From: Algicola sagamiensis DSM 14643
GTDB taxonomy: Bacteria > Pseudomonadota > Gammaproteobacteria > Enterobacterales > Alteromonadaceae
Assembly (NCBI RefSeq): GCF_000374485.1
Contig: NZ_KB894491.1
Span: 372,546-436,545 of the forward strand
Direction: 5' to 3'
DNA length: 64,000 nt
Shown here: positions 1-8,984 of the stretch, piece by piece
Numbering within the stretch: position 1 is the stretch's first letter
Layout: every line of letters starts with the position of its first letter
Notes under the pieces: generated by a model
Database searches by the model: none
What the model was told of the DNA's origin: nothing
What the model saw: only the letters and a program-made list of their open reading frames with translations
Made by a program: the position numbers and the translations under genes

Positions 1-878
1 TCCATCAAAGTTGTTACTGGGTCGGGGTCAAAAACCTGTCCTTCACCTTGTACATACTTATTGCCAACTGCAACAGACGATGCTGGTGGCAGTGTTTCTG
101 AAAGTGCGCTTCTTGCCGTATTGAGAGTCACTGTTTGTGTTTTTGTATGGAAATGCGATGTTTTCAGATCTGTTAATTTCTGATGAACCCCATGTGCACG
201 ACGCATCCGTTGTTCCAAGTGAAGGACTTGACCAGTATTTGCATCAATATATTGTAACCACTCACCTTTCGGCTCAGATAAAGCGATCGTCGTTTTATAA
301 GATTTGACCAGCTTTTCTTGGTGCGGATATAAAACCAATACTGATTTTGGCTCTGCAAGCAAATCGCCTTGAGGCTTTAGGTTATTGAATGCAATTTCCA
401 GTGCTTCATGTGCATTGATAGTCGCTCCTTTCTCTGTACTGACTCCATTCCTTCGGCTATTTTCCGGATGACCCGCGTGGCGCTTACTTCGCTTTTTTGG
501 CATTTGAAGATCAACCACATTGTGGAACACCTTCACAACCTCTTGCGTATCTTTCGTGACAGTCACAATGATTGTCGAGTCTGCAACAACCACACCATCT
601 ATCATTTGTACAAAGGTGTAATGTTTATCAGCCAAACTTTCTTGTACATGTGTCAATTCGAATGTCGAATCATTCGCCACAAGTATCTTTTCTTTTGCAA
701 CGGCCTCCGCAATCGATTGCACCAAAGATTGTTCATCTTTTGCCATTTGTTGAGGAAAGGAGATTTGATCCGGGTTGGTAATCAACGCTGTTTGGTATAG
801 ATTTTCTGTTGCTTCAGCTTGTGAGCATACTGCGATACTTACTGCTGTATGAAGTAAAGAGTACTTCAGTAATTTCAT
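1..878 (-). CDS. Secreted metalloprotease propeptide (FTP/PepSY), partial
   Basis: An open frame runs from an ATG at 878 (preceded by AAGGA on the minus strand) leftward to the window edge without a stop, giving about 292 residues. It begins with a Sec-type signal peptide (MKLLKYSLLHTAVSIAVC, then SQAEA). Residues about 70-120 carry the FTP-like pattern (HYTFVQMIDGVVVADSTI, then V.V), followed by a PepSY-like stretch ending QYIDANTGQVLHLEQ. The last visible part, GEGQVFDPDPVTTLM, resembles the linker before the catalytic domain in secreted M36/M4-type proteases. This is the inhibitory propeptide of an exported zinc protease; the catalytic domain would lie outside the window, so the peptidase family is an inference. 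Confidence 0.7.
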   Translation of the reverse strand, partial: MKLLKYSLLHTAVSIAVCSQAEATENLYQTALITNPDQISFPQQMAKDEQSLVQSIAEAVAKEKILVANDSTFELTHVQESLADKHYTFVQMIDGVVVADSTIIVTVTKDTQEVVKVFHNVVDLQMPKKRSKRHAGHPENSRRNGVSTEKGATINAHEALEIAFNNLKPQGDLLAEPKSVLVLYPHQEKLVKSYKTTIALSEPKGEWLQYIDANTGQVLHLEQRMRRAHGVHQKLTDLKTSHFHTKTQTVTLNTARSALSETLPPASSVAVGNKYVQGEGQVFDPDPVTTLM

Positions 879-879
879 T

Positions 880-1298
880 CTTTTTCCTTACTATTATTTT
901 TGATTCTTCTCTCAACTCAACGCGCAATGCTATTGAAAAGAGAGTAAAAAATGTAAACAACGAAGGATGAACCCAAACTGAATACAAGGGAGTAATCCAA
1001 AGATTCTTACAGAAAATAGCAATAAAGGATTATATAAATTTGTTGGTCATTCAATCACTGCTCATTCAATCACAATCACTGGTTTATGCTCGCTTTCTGC
1101 AATAAAAAAGAGGCGACCCCGTCAAAAGTAGCTTCTGGATGAAGTCCAAAAAACAAATCAATTCTGTGACAAACTGCAAAAATTCACCATTGTTTTTTGT
1201 TCAATAATTGTTCTCTCAATGTCATCCAACACTTGCATAGCACTTCACATTATTTCGCATTATAATGCCCACACGCTTTATCCAACCAAGGCACATCC
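880..1298. other. Intergenic region upstream of ubiG
   Basis: About 420 bases between two divergent genes. I see no convincing coding frame. Promoters for both flanking genes should lie here. The clearest element is a perfect TATAAT near the ubiG end, listed separately. Confidence 0.5.
1261..1266 (+). promoter_or_regulatory. Candidate -10 box for ubiG
   Basis: A perfect TATAAT lies 32 bases before the ubiG ATG. No well-spaced -35 is evident: TTGCAT at 1233-1238 is 22 bases upstream, longer than the usual 16-18. This is a plausible but unproven sigma-70 element. Confidence 0.4.
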
Positions 1299-2015
1299 AT
1301 GTCTGAAAATAATTTGAATGTAGATCTCGCTGAAATTTCCAAGTTCGAAGAAGTCGCTTCGCGATGGTGGGATCTGGAAGGTGAGTTCAAGCCACTCCAT
1401 GATATTAACCCATTGAGGCTTGGATTTGTTGAAGATAAAGTCTCTGGGCTATTTGGGAAGAAAGTACTTGATGTGGGCTGCGGCGGAGGCATTCTTTCGG
1501 AAAGCATGGCAAAGCTTGGGGCTGAAGTGTCTGGTATTGATATGGGTGAAGAGCCACTCAATGTTGCTCGACTCCATGCTTTAGAGTCTCAAGTCGAAGT
1601 CAATTACCAACGGATAACGGTTGAAGAACTTGCAGCGCAACAACCGGGCAGTTTTGATATCGTGACTTGTATGGAAATGCTGGAACATGTACCAGAGCCT
1701 GCCTCTGTCGTGCGAGCTTGCTCTCAGCTTGTCAAACCCGGTGGTTACGTATTTTTTTCGACATTAAATAAAACGCTCAAGTCGTATTTATTTGCCATCC
1801 TTGGTGCAGAAAAAATTCTCAAGCTTGTCCCTGAAGGCACCCATGAACATGATAAGTTCATCCGTCCAGCCGACTTAATGGGCTGGGCAGAAAACGAGGG
1901 ACTTCGTCCTCTAGAAGCAACAGGGATCCATTACAATCCTCTAACCAAAATATTCAAACTAGGCCCAGGGTTGGACGTCAATTACATCATCGCAACTCAG
2001 AGCGATTCAGACTAA
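1299..2015 (+). CDS. ubiG: Ubiquinone biosynthesis O-methyltransferase UbiG
   Basis: 238 residues, the normal length for UbiG, which performs the two SAM-dependent O-methylations of ubiquinone biosynthesis at the membrane. The class I methyltransferase motif I is VLDVGCGGG at residues 56-64, with the ribose-binding acidic residue D81 in GIDMG and the later CMEMLEHV block near residues 129-136. The N-terminal [19 protein letters not shown] is characteristic of UbiG. The start is supported by close agreement with known UbiG N-termini. The HAD phosphatase gene follows after 12 bases, so the two are probably cotranscribed, an arrangement common in gammaproteobacteria. Confidence 0.95.
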   Translation: MSENNLNVDLAEISKFEEVASRWWDLEGEFKPLHDINPLRLGFVEDKVSGLFGKKVLDVGCGGGILSESMAKLGAEVSGIDMGEEPLNVARLHALESQVEVNYQRITVEELAAQQPGSFDIVTCMEMLEHVPEPASVVRACSQLVKPGGYVFFSTLNKTLKSYLFAILGAEKILKLVPEGTHEHDKFIRPADLMGWAENEGLRPLEATGIHYNPLTKIFKLGPGLDVNYIIATQSDSD

Positions 2016-2027
2016 GGAGACATATTC

Positions 2028-2693
2028 ATGTATCAAGCAGTTCTTTTCGATCTCGACGGTACGTTACTCGATACTGCGGATGATCTTGGTGCAGCACTCA
2101 ACCATACACTTGCTCATTATGGCCTAGAACATATCCCAGCTGAGTTCTATCGCCCAGAGGCTTCAAATGGTTCTCTTGGACTACTCAAGCTAGGGTTAAA
2201 ACACAGAATTGACGACTTCAATTTTGAAGAACTCAAGTCAGTCTTTTTCGACTACTACCAAAGTAATATTGCTCACTTTACTCAGTTCTTTGAAGGGATA
2301 CAGGATATCCTGCAATGGTTGGATGAACAATCGATAGATTGGGGGGTTGTTACCAATAAACCAGGGTTCTTAACCGAGCAATTACTCCATTGTTTCCCTG
2401 CTTTTTCCAGAGCTAAAGTTGTACTTTCTGGTGACTCACTCAGCAAGCGTAAACCGGATCCAATGCCATTATTACATGCAGCTGAAGTCATGGGCGTGCA
2501 ACCAGAACATTGCATTTATGTGGGCGATGCGCTTCGTGATATTGAAGCTGGCAACCGTGCAGGTATGAAAACCATCATCGCAGGTTATGGTTACATTGAA
2601 GAAAATGCGTTATTGGATAGTTGGAATGCCGATAAAACCACCAGTTCCGTTACCGAATTAAACACGCTTTTGCAGCAGATGTTTGTCAAGTAA
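2028..2693 (+). CDS. gph: HAD-superfamily phosphatase (Gph/MupP type)
   Basis: 221 residues. HAD motif I is DLDGTLLDT near residues 8-16 (nucleophile D8), motif III is the KPDP segment, and motif IV is GDALRDIEAG. The cap is the small alpha-helical C1 type of phosphoglycolate phosphatases. A strong AAGGAG lies ahead of the ATG, 12 bases after ubiG. Two roles fit: 2-phosphoglycolate phosphatase (Gph), or the MurNAc-6-phosphate phosphatase MupP of the cell-wall recycling bypass, whose gene also sits next to ubiG in Pseudomonas. The sequence does not let me separate them, so the gene symbol is provisional. Confidence 0.8.
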   Translation: MYQAVLFDLDGTLLDTADDLGAALNHTLAHYGLEHIPAEFYRPEASNGSLGLLKLGLKHRIDDFNFEELKSVFFDYYQSNIAHFTQFFEGIQDILQWLDEQSIDWGVVTNKPGFLTEQLLHCFPAFSRAKVVLSGDSLSKRKPDPMPLLHAAEVMGVQPEHCIYVGDALRDIEAGNRAGMKTIIAGYGYIEENALLDSWNADKTTSSVTELNTLLQQMFVK

Positions 2694-2733
2694 AATGACA
2701 AGAAAATTGCAGCATTAAAAAGGCATTTTCTAA

Positions 2734-2790
2734 CGTGAAAAATTATAAAAAAAGTCTAGTGGACAACTTTTTTGCTTGATCTTTTTCACG
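2734..2790 (+). terminator. Nested hairpin terminator after ubiG-gph
   Basis: Outer arms CGTGAAAAA (2734-2742) and TTTTTCACG (2782-2790) are perfect complements. Inside them, AAAAAAGT (2748-2755) pairs with ACTTTTTT (2766-2773), which ends in a T run. The inner A-rich stem with its T tail could act as a factor-independent terminator. The outer arm makes the structure unusually long. Confidence 0.55.
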
Positions 2791-2851
2791 GGTTAGAGGG
2801 ATTTGAAACGAAGGGTAAGCGAGTACTTACAGCACTCATTTACCCACCATT

Positions 2852-2860
2852 TTATCCACA
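2852..2860 (+). promoter_or_regulatory. DnaA box upstream of nrdA
   Basis: TTATCCACA is a perfect match to the DnaA box consensus TTATNCACA. DnaA boxes are known regulators of the E. coli nrdAB promoter, so its position 250 bases ahead of nrdA is meaningful. A weaker match (AGTGGACAA) lies on the other strand at 2758-2766. Confidence 0.6.
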
Positions 2861-2897
2861 GATTATTCGCTTCTTATTCCTTGAAAATTAAATTCGA

Positions 2898-2944
2898 ACA
2901 CACTATCTTGTGACGCATTCAAATTGAACCCCAATATCTTGTGC
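2898..2944 (+). promoter_or_regulatory. Tandem NrdR boxes upstream of nrdAB
   Basis: Box 1 (2898-2913, ACACACTATCTTGTGA) and box 2 (2929-2944, CCCCAATATCTTGTGC) match the NrdR consensus acaCwAtATaTwGtgt at about 13 and 12 of 16 positions. They are exactly 31 bases apart, the three-turn spacing typical of paired NrdR boxes. NrdR is the ATP/dATP-sensing repressor of ribonucleotide reductase genes. Confidence 0.8.
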
Positions 2945-3109
2945 GATAACTCGACAAAATCACCATGCCTTGTGTGCTGATGACACAAATTCATGGCTTG
3001 AGTCGTGCGCTAATGCTTTGCGTTTTTTTCGCGAAAGGCACAATAATAATGACGTACAGAAGGGTTTGGGGATTTGCATTTTTGGTTAAATATTTTTGAG
3101 CGGGAATAC

Positions 3110-5383
3110 ATGAATCAAAATCTATCAGTGACAAAAAGGGATGGCCGAAGAGAACCGATTGATTTAGACAAAATCCATCGCGTCATTACATGGGCTGCAG
3201 AAGGTCTGAATAATGTTTCCGTTTCTCAGGTAGAACTGAAGTCACATATCCAGTTTTACGACGGGATCAAATCAGAAGATATCCATGAGACGATCATCAA
3301 AGCTGCTGCGGATTTGATTTCAGAAGATACACCAGACTACCAGTATTTGGCAGCACGTTTGGCTATCTTTCACCTAAGAAAAAAGGCTTATGACAAATTT
3401 GAGCCACCAAAACTCTATAACCATGTTGTGAATATGGTTGAAGCAGGGAAATATGATCGCCATCTACTGGAAGATTATACACCAGAAGAATTCGCAGAAA
3501 TGGATGCATTCCTCGATCATCATCGAGATATGAATTTCAGCTATGCAGCGGTCAAACAGCTCGAAGGGAAATACCTCGTTCAAAACCGTGTCACTGGCAA
3601 GATATACGAAAGTGCACAGTTTCTTTATGTCTGTATTGCGGCTTGCCTATTTGCAAAATACGAGAAAAGTCGACGTCTAGACTATATCCGTCGTTTCTAT
3701 GATGCAGCCTCTTTATTTAAACTATCGCTACCTACGCCAATTATGGCGGGTGTCAGAACACCCACGCGTCAGTTTAGTTCCTGCGTTCTGATAGAGTGCT
3801 CTGACAGCCTAGATTCCATCAATGCAACGTCAAGTGCAATCGTGAAGTACGTCAGCCAACGTGCTGGTATTGGTATCAATGCGGGGCGTATCCGTGCGAT
3901 TGGCAGCCCTATTCGCAATGGCGAAGCATTCCACACAGGCTGTATCCCATTTTACAAGCACTTCCAAACAGCCGTAAAAAGCTGCTCACAAGGTGGAGTC
4001 CGCGGCGGTGCTGCGACACTTTTCTACCCAATCTGGCATTTGGAAGTTGAATCCCTACTTGTTCTGAAGAACAACCGTGGTGTTGAAGAAAACCGTGTGC
4101 GTCATATCGATTATGGTGTGCAATTCAACAAAACCATGTATCAACGTCTGATCAAAGACGACTATATTTCCTTGTTCAGCCCATCCGATGTCCCTGGACT
4201 GTATGATGCATTCTTCGCTGACCAAGATGAATTTGAAAAACTTTACACGCAGTACGAACAGGACGATTCAGTTCGCAAAAAACGAATTAAAGCGACCGAG
4301 CTGTTCTCTCTGTTTATGCAGGAACGTGCAAGTACGGGCCGTATTTACTTACAGAATGTGGATCACTGTAATACACACAGCCCGTTCGATCCAAAGGTTG
4401 CTCCAATTAAACAAAGTAACCTTTGCCTCGAGATCGCACTCCCGACAAAACCATTGAAGGACGTCAATGACCCAGATGGAGAAATTGCTCTTTGTACACT
4501 GAGTGCATTTAACTTAGGCGCGATAGAAAATCTTGATGAACTAGAAGAACTCGCAGACTTGGCCGTGCGCGCTCTCGACAGTCTGCTCGACTATCAAGAC
4601 TATCCAGTTCCTGCTGCTTATAACGCAACTATGGGCCGCCGTACTCTAGGTATTGGTGTGATCAACTTCGCCTACTACTTGGCGAAGCATGGCGCAAGAT
4701 ATTCTGATGGCTCAGGCAATGGCTTGACTCACAGAACGTTCGAAGCAATACAATACTACCTACTCAAAGCATCGAACAACCTTGCGCGCGAACTTGGTGC
4801 CTGCCCTAAGTTTAATGAAACAACGTATGCGAAAGGTCTTCTACCAATTGATACATATAAAGAAGACTTGGACAAAGTGTGTCGTGAGCCCCTTCACCTG
4901 GACTGGGAAAGCTTACGCCGTGATATTCAAGAACACGGATTACGTAACTCCACCTTATCAGCGCAGATGCCTTCTGAAACCTCATCTCAGATTTCAAATG
5001 CGACGAATGGTGTCGAGCCACCGCGTGGATTTATCAGCGTCAAGGCAAGTAAAGATGGGATCTTAAAACAAGTGGTGCCGGAATACCTTGAGCTGAAAGA
5101 CAAGTACGAACTCCTTTGGCAAATCAATGGTAACGACGGTATTTTGCAGTTGATGGCAATCATGCAAAAATTCATCGACCAAACAATTTCAACCAATACC
5201 AACTATGACCCGGGTAAATTCGAAGGAGGTAAAGTGCCAATGCAAATCCTTCTGAAAGATCTACTGACAGCATATAAACTTGGTATTAAGACGCTTTATT
5301 ATCACAACACACGTGATGGCGCCTCTGATGAATCTGCGCTTGCAGCTCAGGATGATTGCGAAAGCGGTGCTTGCAAAATCTAA
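3110..5383 (+). CDS. nrdA: Ribonucleotide reductase class Ia, alpha subunit NrdA
   Basis: 757 residues. It reduces ribonucleoside diphosphates to deoxyribonucleotides using the radical made by NrdB. The N-terminal ATP cone (MNQNLSVTKRDGRREPIDLD) is followed by the barrel. Visible active-site blocks are SSCVLIEC (first redox Cys), SNLCLEIALP (Asn, radical Cys and Glu), IALCTLSAFN (second redox Cys) and the C-terminal shuttle CESGACKI. I chose the ATG at 3110 rather than an in-frame ATG at 3074 because 3110 matches the conserved E. coli-type N-terminus and has GAGCGGGA just upstream. nrdB follows after 69 bases. Confidence 0.97.
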   Translation: MNQNLSVTKRDGRREPIDLDKIHRVITWAAEGLNNVSVSQVELKSHIQFYDGIKSEDIHETIIKAAADLISEDTPDYQYLAARLAIFHLRKKAYDKFEPPKLYNHVVNMVEAGKYDRHLLEDYTPEEFAEMDAFLDHHRDMNFSYAAVKQLEGKYLVQNRVTGKIYESAQFLYVCIAACLFAKYEKSRRLDYIRRFYDAASLFKLSLPTPIMAGVRTPTRQFSSCVLIECSDSLDSINATSSAIVKYVSQRAGIGINAGRIRAIGSPIRNGEAFHTGCIPFYKHFQTAVKSCSQGGVRGGAATLFYPIWHLEVESLLVLKNNRGVEENRVRHIDYGVQFNKTMYQRLIKDDYISLFSPSDVPGLYDAFFADQDEFEKLYTQYEQDDSVRKKRIKATELFSLFMQERASTGRIYLQNVDHCNTHSPFDPKVAPIKQSNLCLEIALPTKPLKDVNDPDGEIALCTLSAFNLGAIENLDELEELADLAVRALDSLLDYQDYPVPAAYNATMGRRTLGIGVINFAYYLAKHGARYSDGSGNGLTHRTFEAIQYYLLKASNNLARELGACPKFNETTYAKGLLPIDTYKEDLDKVCREPLHLDWESLRRDIQEHGLRNSTLSAQMPSETSSQISNATNGVEPPRGFISVKASKDGILKQVVPEYLELKDKYELLWQINGNDGILQLMAIMQKFIDQTISTNTNYDPGKFEGGKVPMQILLKDLLTAYKLGIKTLYYHNTRDGASDESALAAQDDCESGACKI

Positions 5384-5387
5384 GAAC

Positions 5388-5421
5388 AAATGATGGCATG
5401 GCTGGGCTTGCTCAGTCATTT
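5388..5421 (+). other. Intercistronic inverted repeat nrdA-nrdB
   Basis: AAATGA (5388-5393) and TCATTT (5416-5421) can pair around a 22-base loop that contains further GC-rich complementarity. There is no long T run, so it is more likely an mRNA processing or stability element than a full terminator. Weak evidence. Confidence 0.3.
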
Positions 5422-5452
5422 CTTTGTGCGCTTGTAGTTTAGGTAAAAGAGA

Positions 5453-6583
5453 ATGGCATATACAACTTTTAGTCGAGAGAAAAATGATCCCCTCAAAGAA
5501 CCCATGTTCTTTGGGCAAACCGTGAATATTTCTCGTTATGATCAACAAAAATTTCCTATTTTTGAAAAACTGATCGAAAAGCAACTCAGCTTTTTCTGGC
5601 GCCCTGAAGAGGTCGATGTCAGTAAAGATCGCATCGACTACGAAGGATTACCGGAACATGAGAAGCACATTTTTGTCAGTAACCTGAAATACCAAACGCT
5701 ACTTGATAGTATTCAGGGCCGCTCACCCAATGTTGCATTGCTTCCACTTGTTTCAATCCCTGAACTCGAAACCTGGATTGAAACTTGGGCATTTAGCGAA
5801 ACTATTCATAGCCGGAGTTACACGCATATCATTCGTAATATCACGAAAGAGCCAAAAGAAATTTTCGATGATATCGTCATGAATGAAAAAATCATCGAGC
5901 GCGCTGATGCTGTCACCTGCTACTACGACGATTTGATTGAGCATACGAATGTCTACAACCTATATGGCGAAGGTTTGCATACGATCAAAGGAAAGGAATA
6001 CAACATTAGCTTGCGCGCCCTCAAGCGCAAACTATACCTATGTCTGATGTCCGTTAATGTCCTTGAAGCCATTCGCTTTTATGTCAGCTTTGCTTGTAGT
6101 TTTGCATTTGCTGAGCGTGAATTAATGGAAGGAAACGCGAAAATCATCAAATTGATTGCCCGCGATGAAGCCCTTCACCTCACAGGCACACAGCATATGC
6201 TTAACTTGATGAAAGAAGGCGCAGACGATCCAGAAATGCAAGAAATCGCAAGTGAGTGTGAAGAAGCATCGATTGAGCTATTCCGCGAAGCGGCTGAGCA
6301 GGAAAAAGACTGGGCAGAGTATTTGTTCCAAGACGGCTCCATGATTGGCTTGAACAAAGATATCCTGTGCCAATACGTCGAATACATCACAAACTCGCGT
6401 ATTACCGCTCTGGGCTTCGAGCCTATTTTTGAGCAAAAAAGCAATCCAATTCCATGGATCAATGCATGGCTGGTTTCTGATAATGTACAGGTTGCCCCAC
6501 AGGAAGCTGAAATCAGCTCTTACCTTGTCGGTCAAATTGACTCTGAGATTGACGCGAGCGACTTTGGAGAGTTTGATCTTTAA
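5453..6583 (+). CDS. nrdB: Ribonucleotide reductase class Ia, beta subunit NrdB
   Basis: 376 residues, the same length as E. coli NrdB. It houses the diiron site and the tyrosyl radical. The metal ligands fall in the conserved blocks [23 protein letters not shown]-like (here [16 protein letters not shown]) and [14 protein letters not shown]. The C-terminal tail with [11 protein letters not shown] is the segment that docks on NrdA. An AAGAGA-type ribosome site precedes the ATG. Its stop codon overlaps the start of the ferredoxin gene, so nrdA-nrdB-yfaE form one operon under the NrdR boxes. Confidence 0.97.
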   Translation: MAYTTFSREKNDPLKEPMFFGQTVNISRYDQQKFPIFEKLIEKQLSFFWRPEEVDVSKDRIDYEGLPEHEKHIFVSNLKYQTLLDSIQGRSPNVALLPLVSIPELETWIETWAFSETIHSRSYTHIIRNITKEPKEIFDDIVMNEKIIERADAVTCYYDDLIEHTNVYNLYGEGLHTIKGKEYNISLRALKRKLYLCLMSVNVLEAIRFYVSFACSFAFAERELMEGNAKIIKLIARDEALHLTGTQHMLNLMKEGADDPEMQEIASECEEASIELFREAAEQEKDWAEYLFQDGSMIGLNKDILCQYVEYITNSRITALGFEPIFEQKSNPIPWINAWLVSDNVQVAPQEAEISSYLVGQIDSEIDASDFGEFDL

Positions 6584-6840
6584 TGAGCAAACAGCTCAAA
6601 GTCCACGGGCAGGATCCCATTGATATTGATGATTCCTGCCCAAATCTACTCACAGCATTAGAACACCACGGATTGCATGTTCAATACCACTGCCGGGAAG
6701 GCTTCTGCGGTGCATGCCGCTGCAAACTTATCTCCGGTGAAGTCACCTACATCAACGAACCACTTGCATTTGTCCGAGAAGGCGAAGTCCTCGTTTGCTG
6801 CTCTCTTCCACAGACGGATATTGAGTTGGAAATCCCTTAA
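6583..6840 (+). CDS. yfaE: 2Fe-2S ferredoxin YfaE (NrdB cofactor maintenance)
   Basis: 85 residues. The plant-type 2Fe-2S motif is HCREGFCGACRCKL with a fourth Cys in VLVCC near the C-terminus. The start codon overlaps the nrdB stop by one base (TAATG), which indicates translational coupling. In E. coli the YfaE ferredoxin delivers electrons for building and repairing the diiron-tyrosyl cofactor of NrdB, and the gene order nrdA-nrdB-yfaE is conserved. A multi-copy short repeat begins 15 bases after the stop. Confidence 0.93.
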   Translation: MSKQLKVHGQDPIDIDDSCPNLLTALEHHGLHVQYHCREGFCGACRCKLISGEVTYINEPLAFVREGEVLVCCSLPQTDIELEIP

Positions 6841-6847
6841 CCCCCCG

Positions 6848-6956
6848 AATTTAAGACAGTCACAAGAAGTAATAAATTAAGACAATAAATTTAGACAGTC
6901 ACAAGTTTTGAATGTATTTTGTACAGCCTCAATGGTTAGATATGACTGTCTTGAAT
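6848..6956. repeat. Cluster of GACAGTCAC-type short repeats (left of transposase)
   Basis: Two copies of TTA(A)GACAGTCACAA lie at about 6851-6865 and 6891-6904, with a shorter AATTAAGACAATAAA between them. A reverse-oriented TGACTGTCTTGAAT is at 6943-6956. The same 14 bases recur in the same orientation at 8808-8821, on the far side of the GNAT and transposase genes. Inverted pairs of a short conserved core beside a Y1 transposase resemble REP sequences with their RAYT transposase. Confidence 0.6.
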
Positions 6957-6966
6957 ATTGCTTTAC

Positions 6967-7470
6967 TTATCCCTTAAAAAAATACCCCATTCGACCGTGA
7001 TAGTTTTCGTATTTATCAACTACCAATCCCAGTTTTTTAACCAATGATAGGCTCGCAATATTTTGTTCTGAAACGAAAATTACTAGTTTATCGCCGAATT
7101 GTTCAATTGCTTCAGGCAGAAGTATTGAGCAAGCTTCAAATGCATATCCCTTTCCCCAGTAACGAGGTAAAAAATAAAATCCAAAATCAGCACAGCCATC
7201 ATCGTTTAATACACCACAAATACCAATAAATGCCTCTTGTTTACCATCTTTTAACCCAATAACCCTCCTGCTATGGCCTGAACGTTGTCTATTTATAAAG
7301 TCAGTAAACCATGATTGTATTTCATGCTCAGTCAGAGGCCTACCTGGGCCAATGAATCGCATCACTTGTTCATTTGTCAGAAGCTCTTTTACAAATGGTA
7401 AGTCGCTATCGACCAAATCCCTGAAAGTTATGCGCGACTCTAGATTATTTCGGTTCACGATTTGATTCAT
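6967..7470 (-). CDS. GNAT family N-acetyltransferase (RimJ/RimL-like)
   Basis: 167 residues. The order of segments is that of the RimJ/RimL group: TFRDLVDSDLPFVKELLTNE at the N-terminus, an IGICGVL strand, the acetyl-CoA-binding turn RYWGKGYAFEA near residue 117, then SEQNIASLSLVKKLGL at the C-terminus. It would transfer an acetyl group from acetyl-CoA to an amine; the substrate cannot be told. It lies between repeat copies and next to the transposase, so it may be a passenger gene. It is AT-richer than the nrd operon. Confidence 0.8.
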   Translation of the reverse strand: MNQIVNRNNLESRITFRDLVDSDLPFVKELLTNEQVMRFIGPGRPLTEHEIQSWFTDFINRQRSGHSRRVIGLKDGKQEAFIGICGVLNDDGCADFGFYFLPRYWGKGYAFEACSILLPEAIEQFGDKLVIFVSEQNIASLSLVKKLGLVVDKYENYHGRMGYFFKG

Positions 7471-7597
7471 TTTACTAAGCTCTTCCGAATATATTTCATG
7501 ACAATATATTTCATAGCAATTAAAAATATTGCAAAATTAAATCACTTTGATTACTGTATAAACACACAGCAAGTAACTCTAAAATATTGATTTTAAG

Positions 7598-8605
7598 ATG
7601 GCTATTGCAAGGAAAAATCAAATTGACCTCTCTCAAACTCCATATTACCACTGCACTTCGCGTTGTGTTCGCAGGGCTTTCTTATGTGGGGAAGATCCAC
7701 TGACTGGGCGCACATTTCATCACCGTAAGCAGTGGCTTGCTGAACGGATAGCCCTCGCTGGATCTGCTTTTGCTATTGATGTCTGTGCCTATGCCATTAT
7801 GAGTAATCATTACCATCTTGTTTTGCGGGTAAATATAGAAGCTTGCTCCAAACTCTCCGACTTCGACGTCGCCCAGCGCTGGTTAACACTATACCATGGT
7901 CATCCCCTCGTTCGATATTGGTTAGAACATGGTGATAGTCAACTCACGAAACCAGAACGATCCATTGTTGAAAAACATATCGCTTTATACCGAAAACAAC
8001 TGACCGATATAAGCTGGTTTATGCGATTTACCAACGAATATATTTCACGTAGATCCAATAAAGAGGACGATTGTAAAGGCCACTTTTGGGAAGCTAGATT
8101 TGATAGCCAAGCCCTCCTTGATGAATCTGCCCTACTCACTTGCATGGCTTATGTTGATTTAAACCCAATTCGCGCAAGCCTTGCGCAAACACCAGAAGCA
8201 TCTTCCTATACATCCATTCAAAGTCGACTCCAAGAATTTGAACAGCAAAATGCACATAAAGAGCAACCCATTCGACCAAAGCTTCTACCATTCATGAAAG
8301 AAGAATTTCATCCTGATAAGCAATCGAAAGCCTATATCCCATATCTTGCAACAGACTATTTTGAACTTGTGGATTGGACGGGACGCTCCATCAGAGCCGA
8401 TAAATCTGGAGTAATACCCCAACATATTCAACCCATTTTAGACCGGATAAACATCTCTTCACATCAATGGATACAAACAATCTCTCATATTGAATATCAA
8501 TTTAGCCATGCTATCGGTCTAGTCGATAAAATGCAGCTGTGGTGTGAATCTATTGGCTTGAGGTGGTGTAAGGGGATATCATGTAGCCGTGTATTATTTC
8601 GGTAA
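7598..8605 (+). CDS. Y1 (HUH) transposase, REP-associated type
   Basis: 335 residues. The HUH metal-binding motif appears as NHYHLVLRV near residue 70, preceded by YHCTSRCVRRAFLCG, the usual N-terminus of the IS200-like/RAYT family. The likely nucleophile tyrosine is in the RFTNEYISRRSNK helix near residue 150, and the MAYVDLNPIRA block follows. These enzymes cut single-stranded DNA at hairpins. The surrounding GACAGTCAC-type repeats are the plausible substrates. The ribosome site is weak, and the C-terminus seems complete. Confidence 0.85.
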   Translation: MAIARKNQIDLSQTPYYHCTSRCVRRAFLCGEDPLTGRTFHHRKQWLAERIALAGSAFAIDVCAYAIMSNHYHLVLRVNIEACSKLSDFDVAQRWLTLYHGHPLVRYWLEHGDSQLTKPERSIVEKHIALYRKQLTDISWFMRFTNEYISRRSNKEDDCKGHFWEARFDSQALLDESALLTCMAYVDLNPIRASLAQTPEASSYTSIQSRLQEFEQQNAHKEQPIRPKLLPFMKEEFHPDKQSKAYIPYLATDYFELVDWTGRSIRADKSGVIPQHIQPILDRINISSHQWIQTISHIEYQFSHAIGLVDKMQLWCESIGLRWCKGISCSRVLFR

Positions 8606-8848
8606 GAATATGAACTGGACTTTTTTAAAACACAGACACTTGGCACTATTCCTGTGTCCAAAATATTCAAACATACTACCAATTCCACCTGAATAACATT
8701 TAAATCTGCCTTTATTGTCGTTAATTAGGCTAGTAATTTCCCATTTCAAGTGAAAAAAGAATTTGGAATGTCTATCGGCCCCTAATTGCTGAATTGATCT
8801 TAAAATGTGACTGTCTTGAATCATATTTATTCCAAAAAAACGAAGCAC
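8594..8848 (-). CDS. Possible small ORF of unknown function
   Basis: An 84-codon frame in the otherwise empty stretch after the transposase. The start region overlaps the TGACTGTCTTGAAT repeat. No family recognised and no clear ribosome site. It may be a gene remnant or chance. The rest of 8606-8984 shows nothing I can identify. Confidence 0.2.
   Translation of the reverse strand: MLRFFGINMIQDSHILRSIQQLGADRHSKFFFHLKWEITSLINDNKGRFKCYSGGIGSMFEYFGHRNSAKCLCFKKVQFIFLPK
8806..8821 (-). repeat. GTGACTGTC-type repeat copy (right of transposase)
   Basis: TGTGACTGTCTTGAAT shares 14 bases (8808-8821) with 6943-6956 in the same orientation. Together with the copies near 6.85 kb it brackets the GNAT and transposase genes. 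Confidence 0.55.
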
Positions 8849-8984
8849 TTCGCAAGAATCTTCCTAAAATGAATCCTGTGTATGGGCAAAAATTCTCATT
8901 TCCCGATGTATGACCGAGCAATGCGAGTCAATGCAATGAAATCATGTCCGACATGCCAGTCTGCAAGAGCAAACCTTCAAATGC

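Noticed and set aside
7488-7515. Short direct repeat AATATATTTCAT ahead of the transposase
   Set aside because: AT-rich and only 12 bases; likely chance in a low-GC stretch, though it could be part of the mobile unit.
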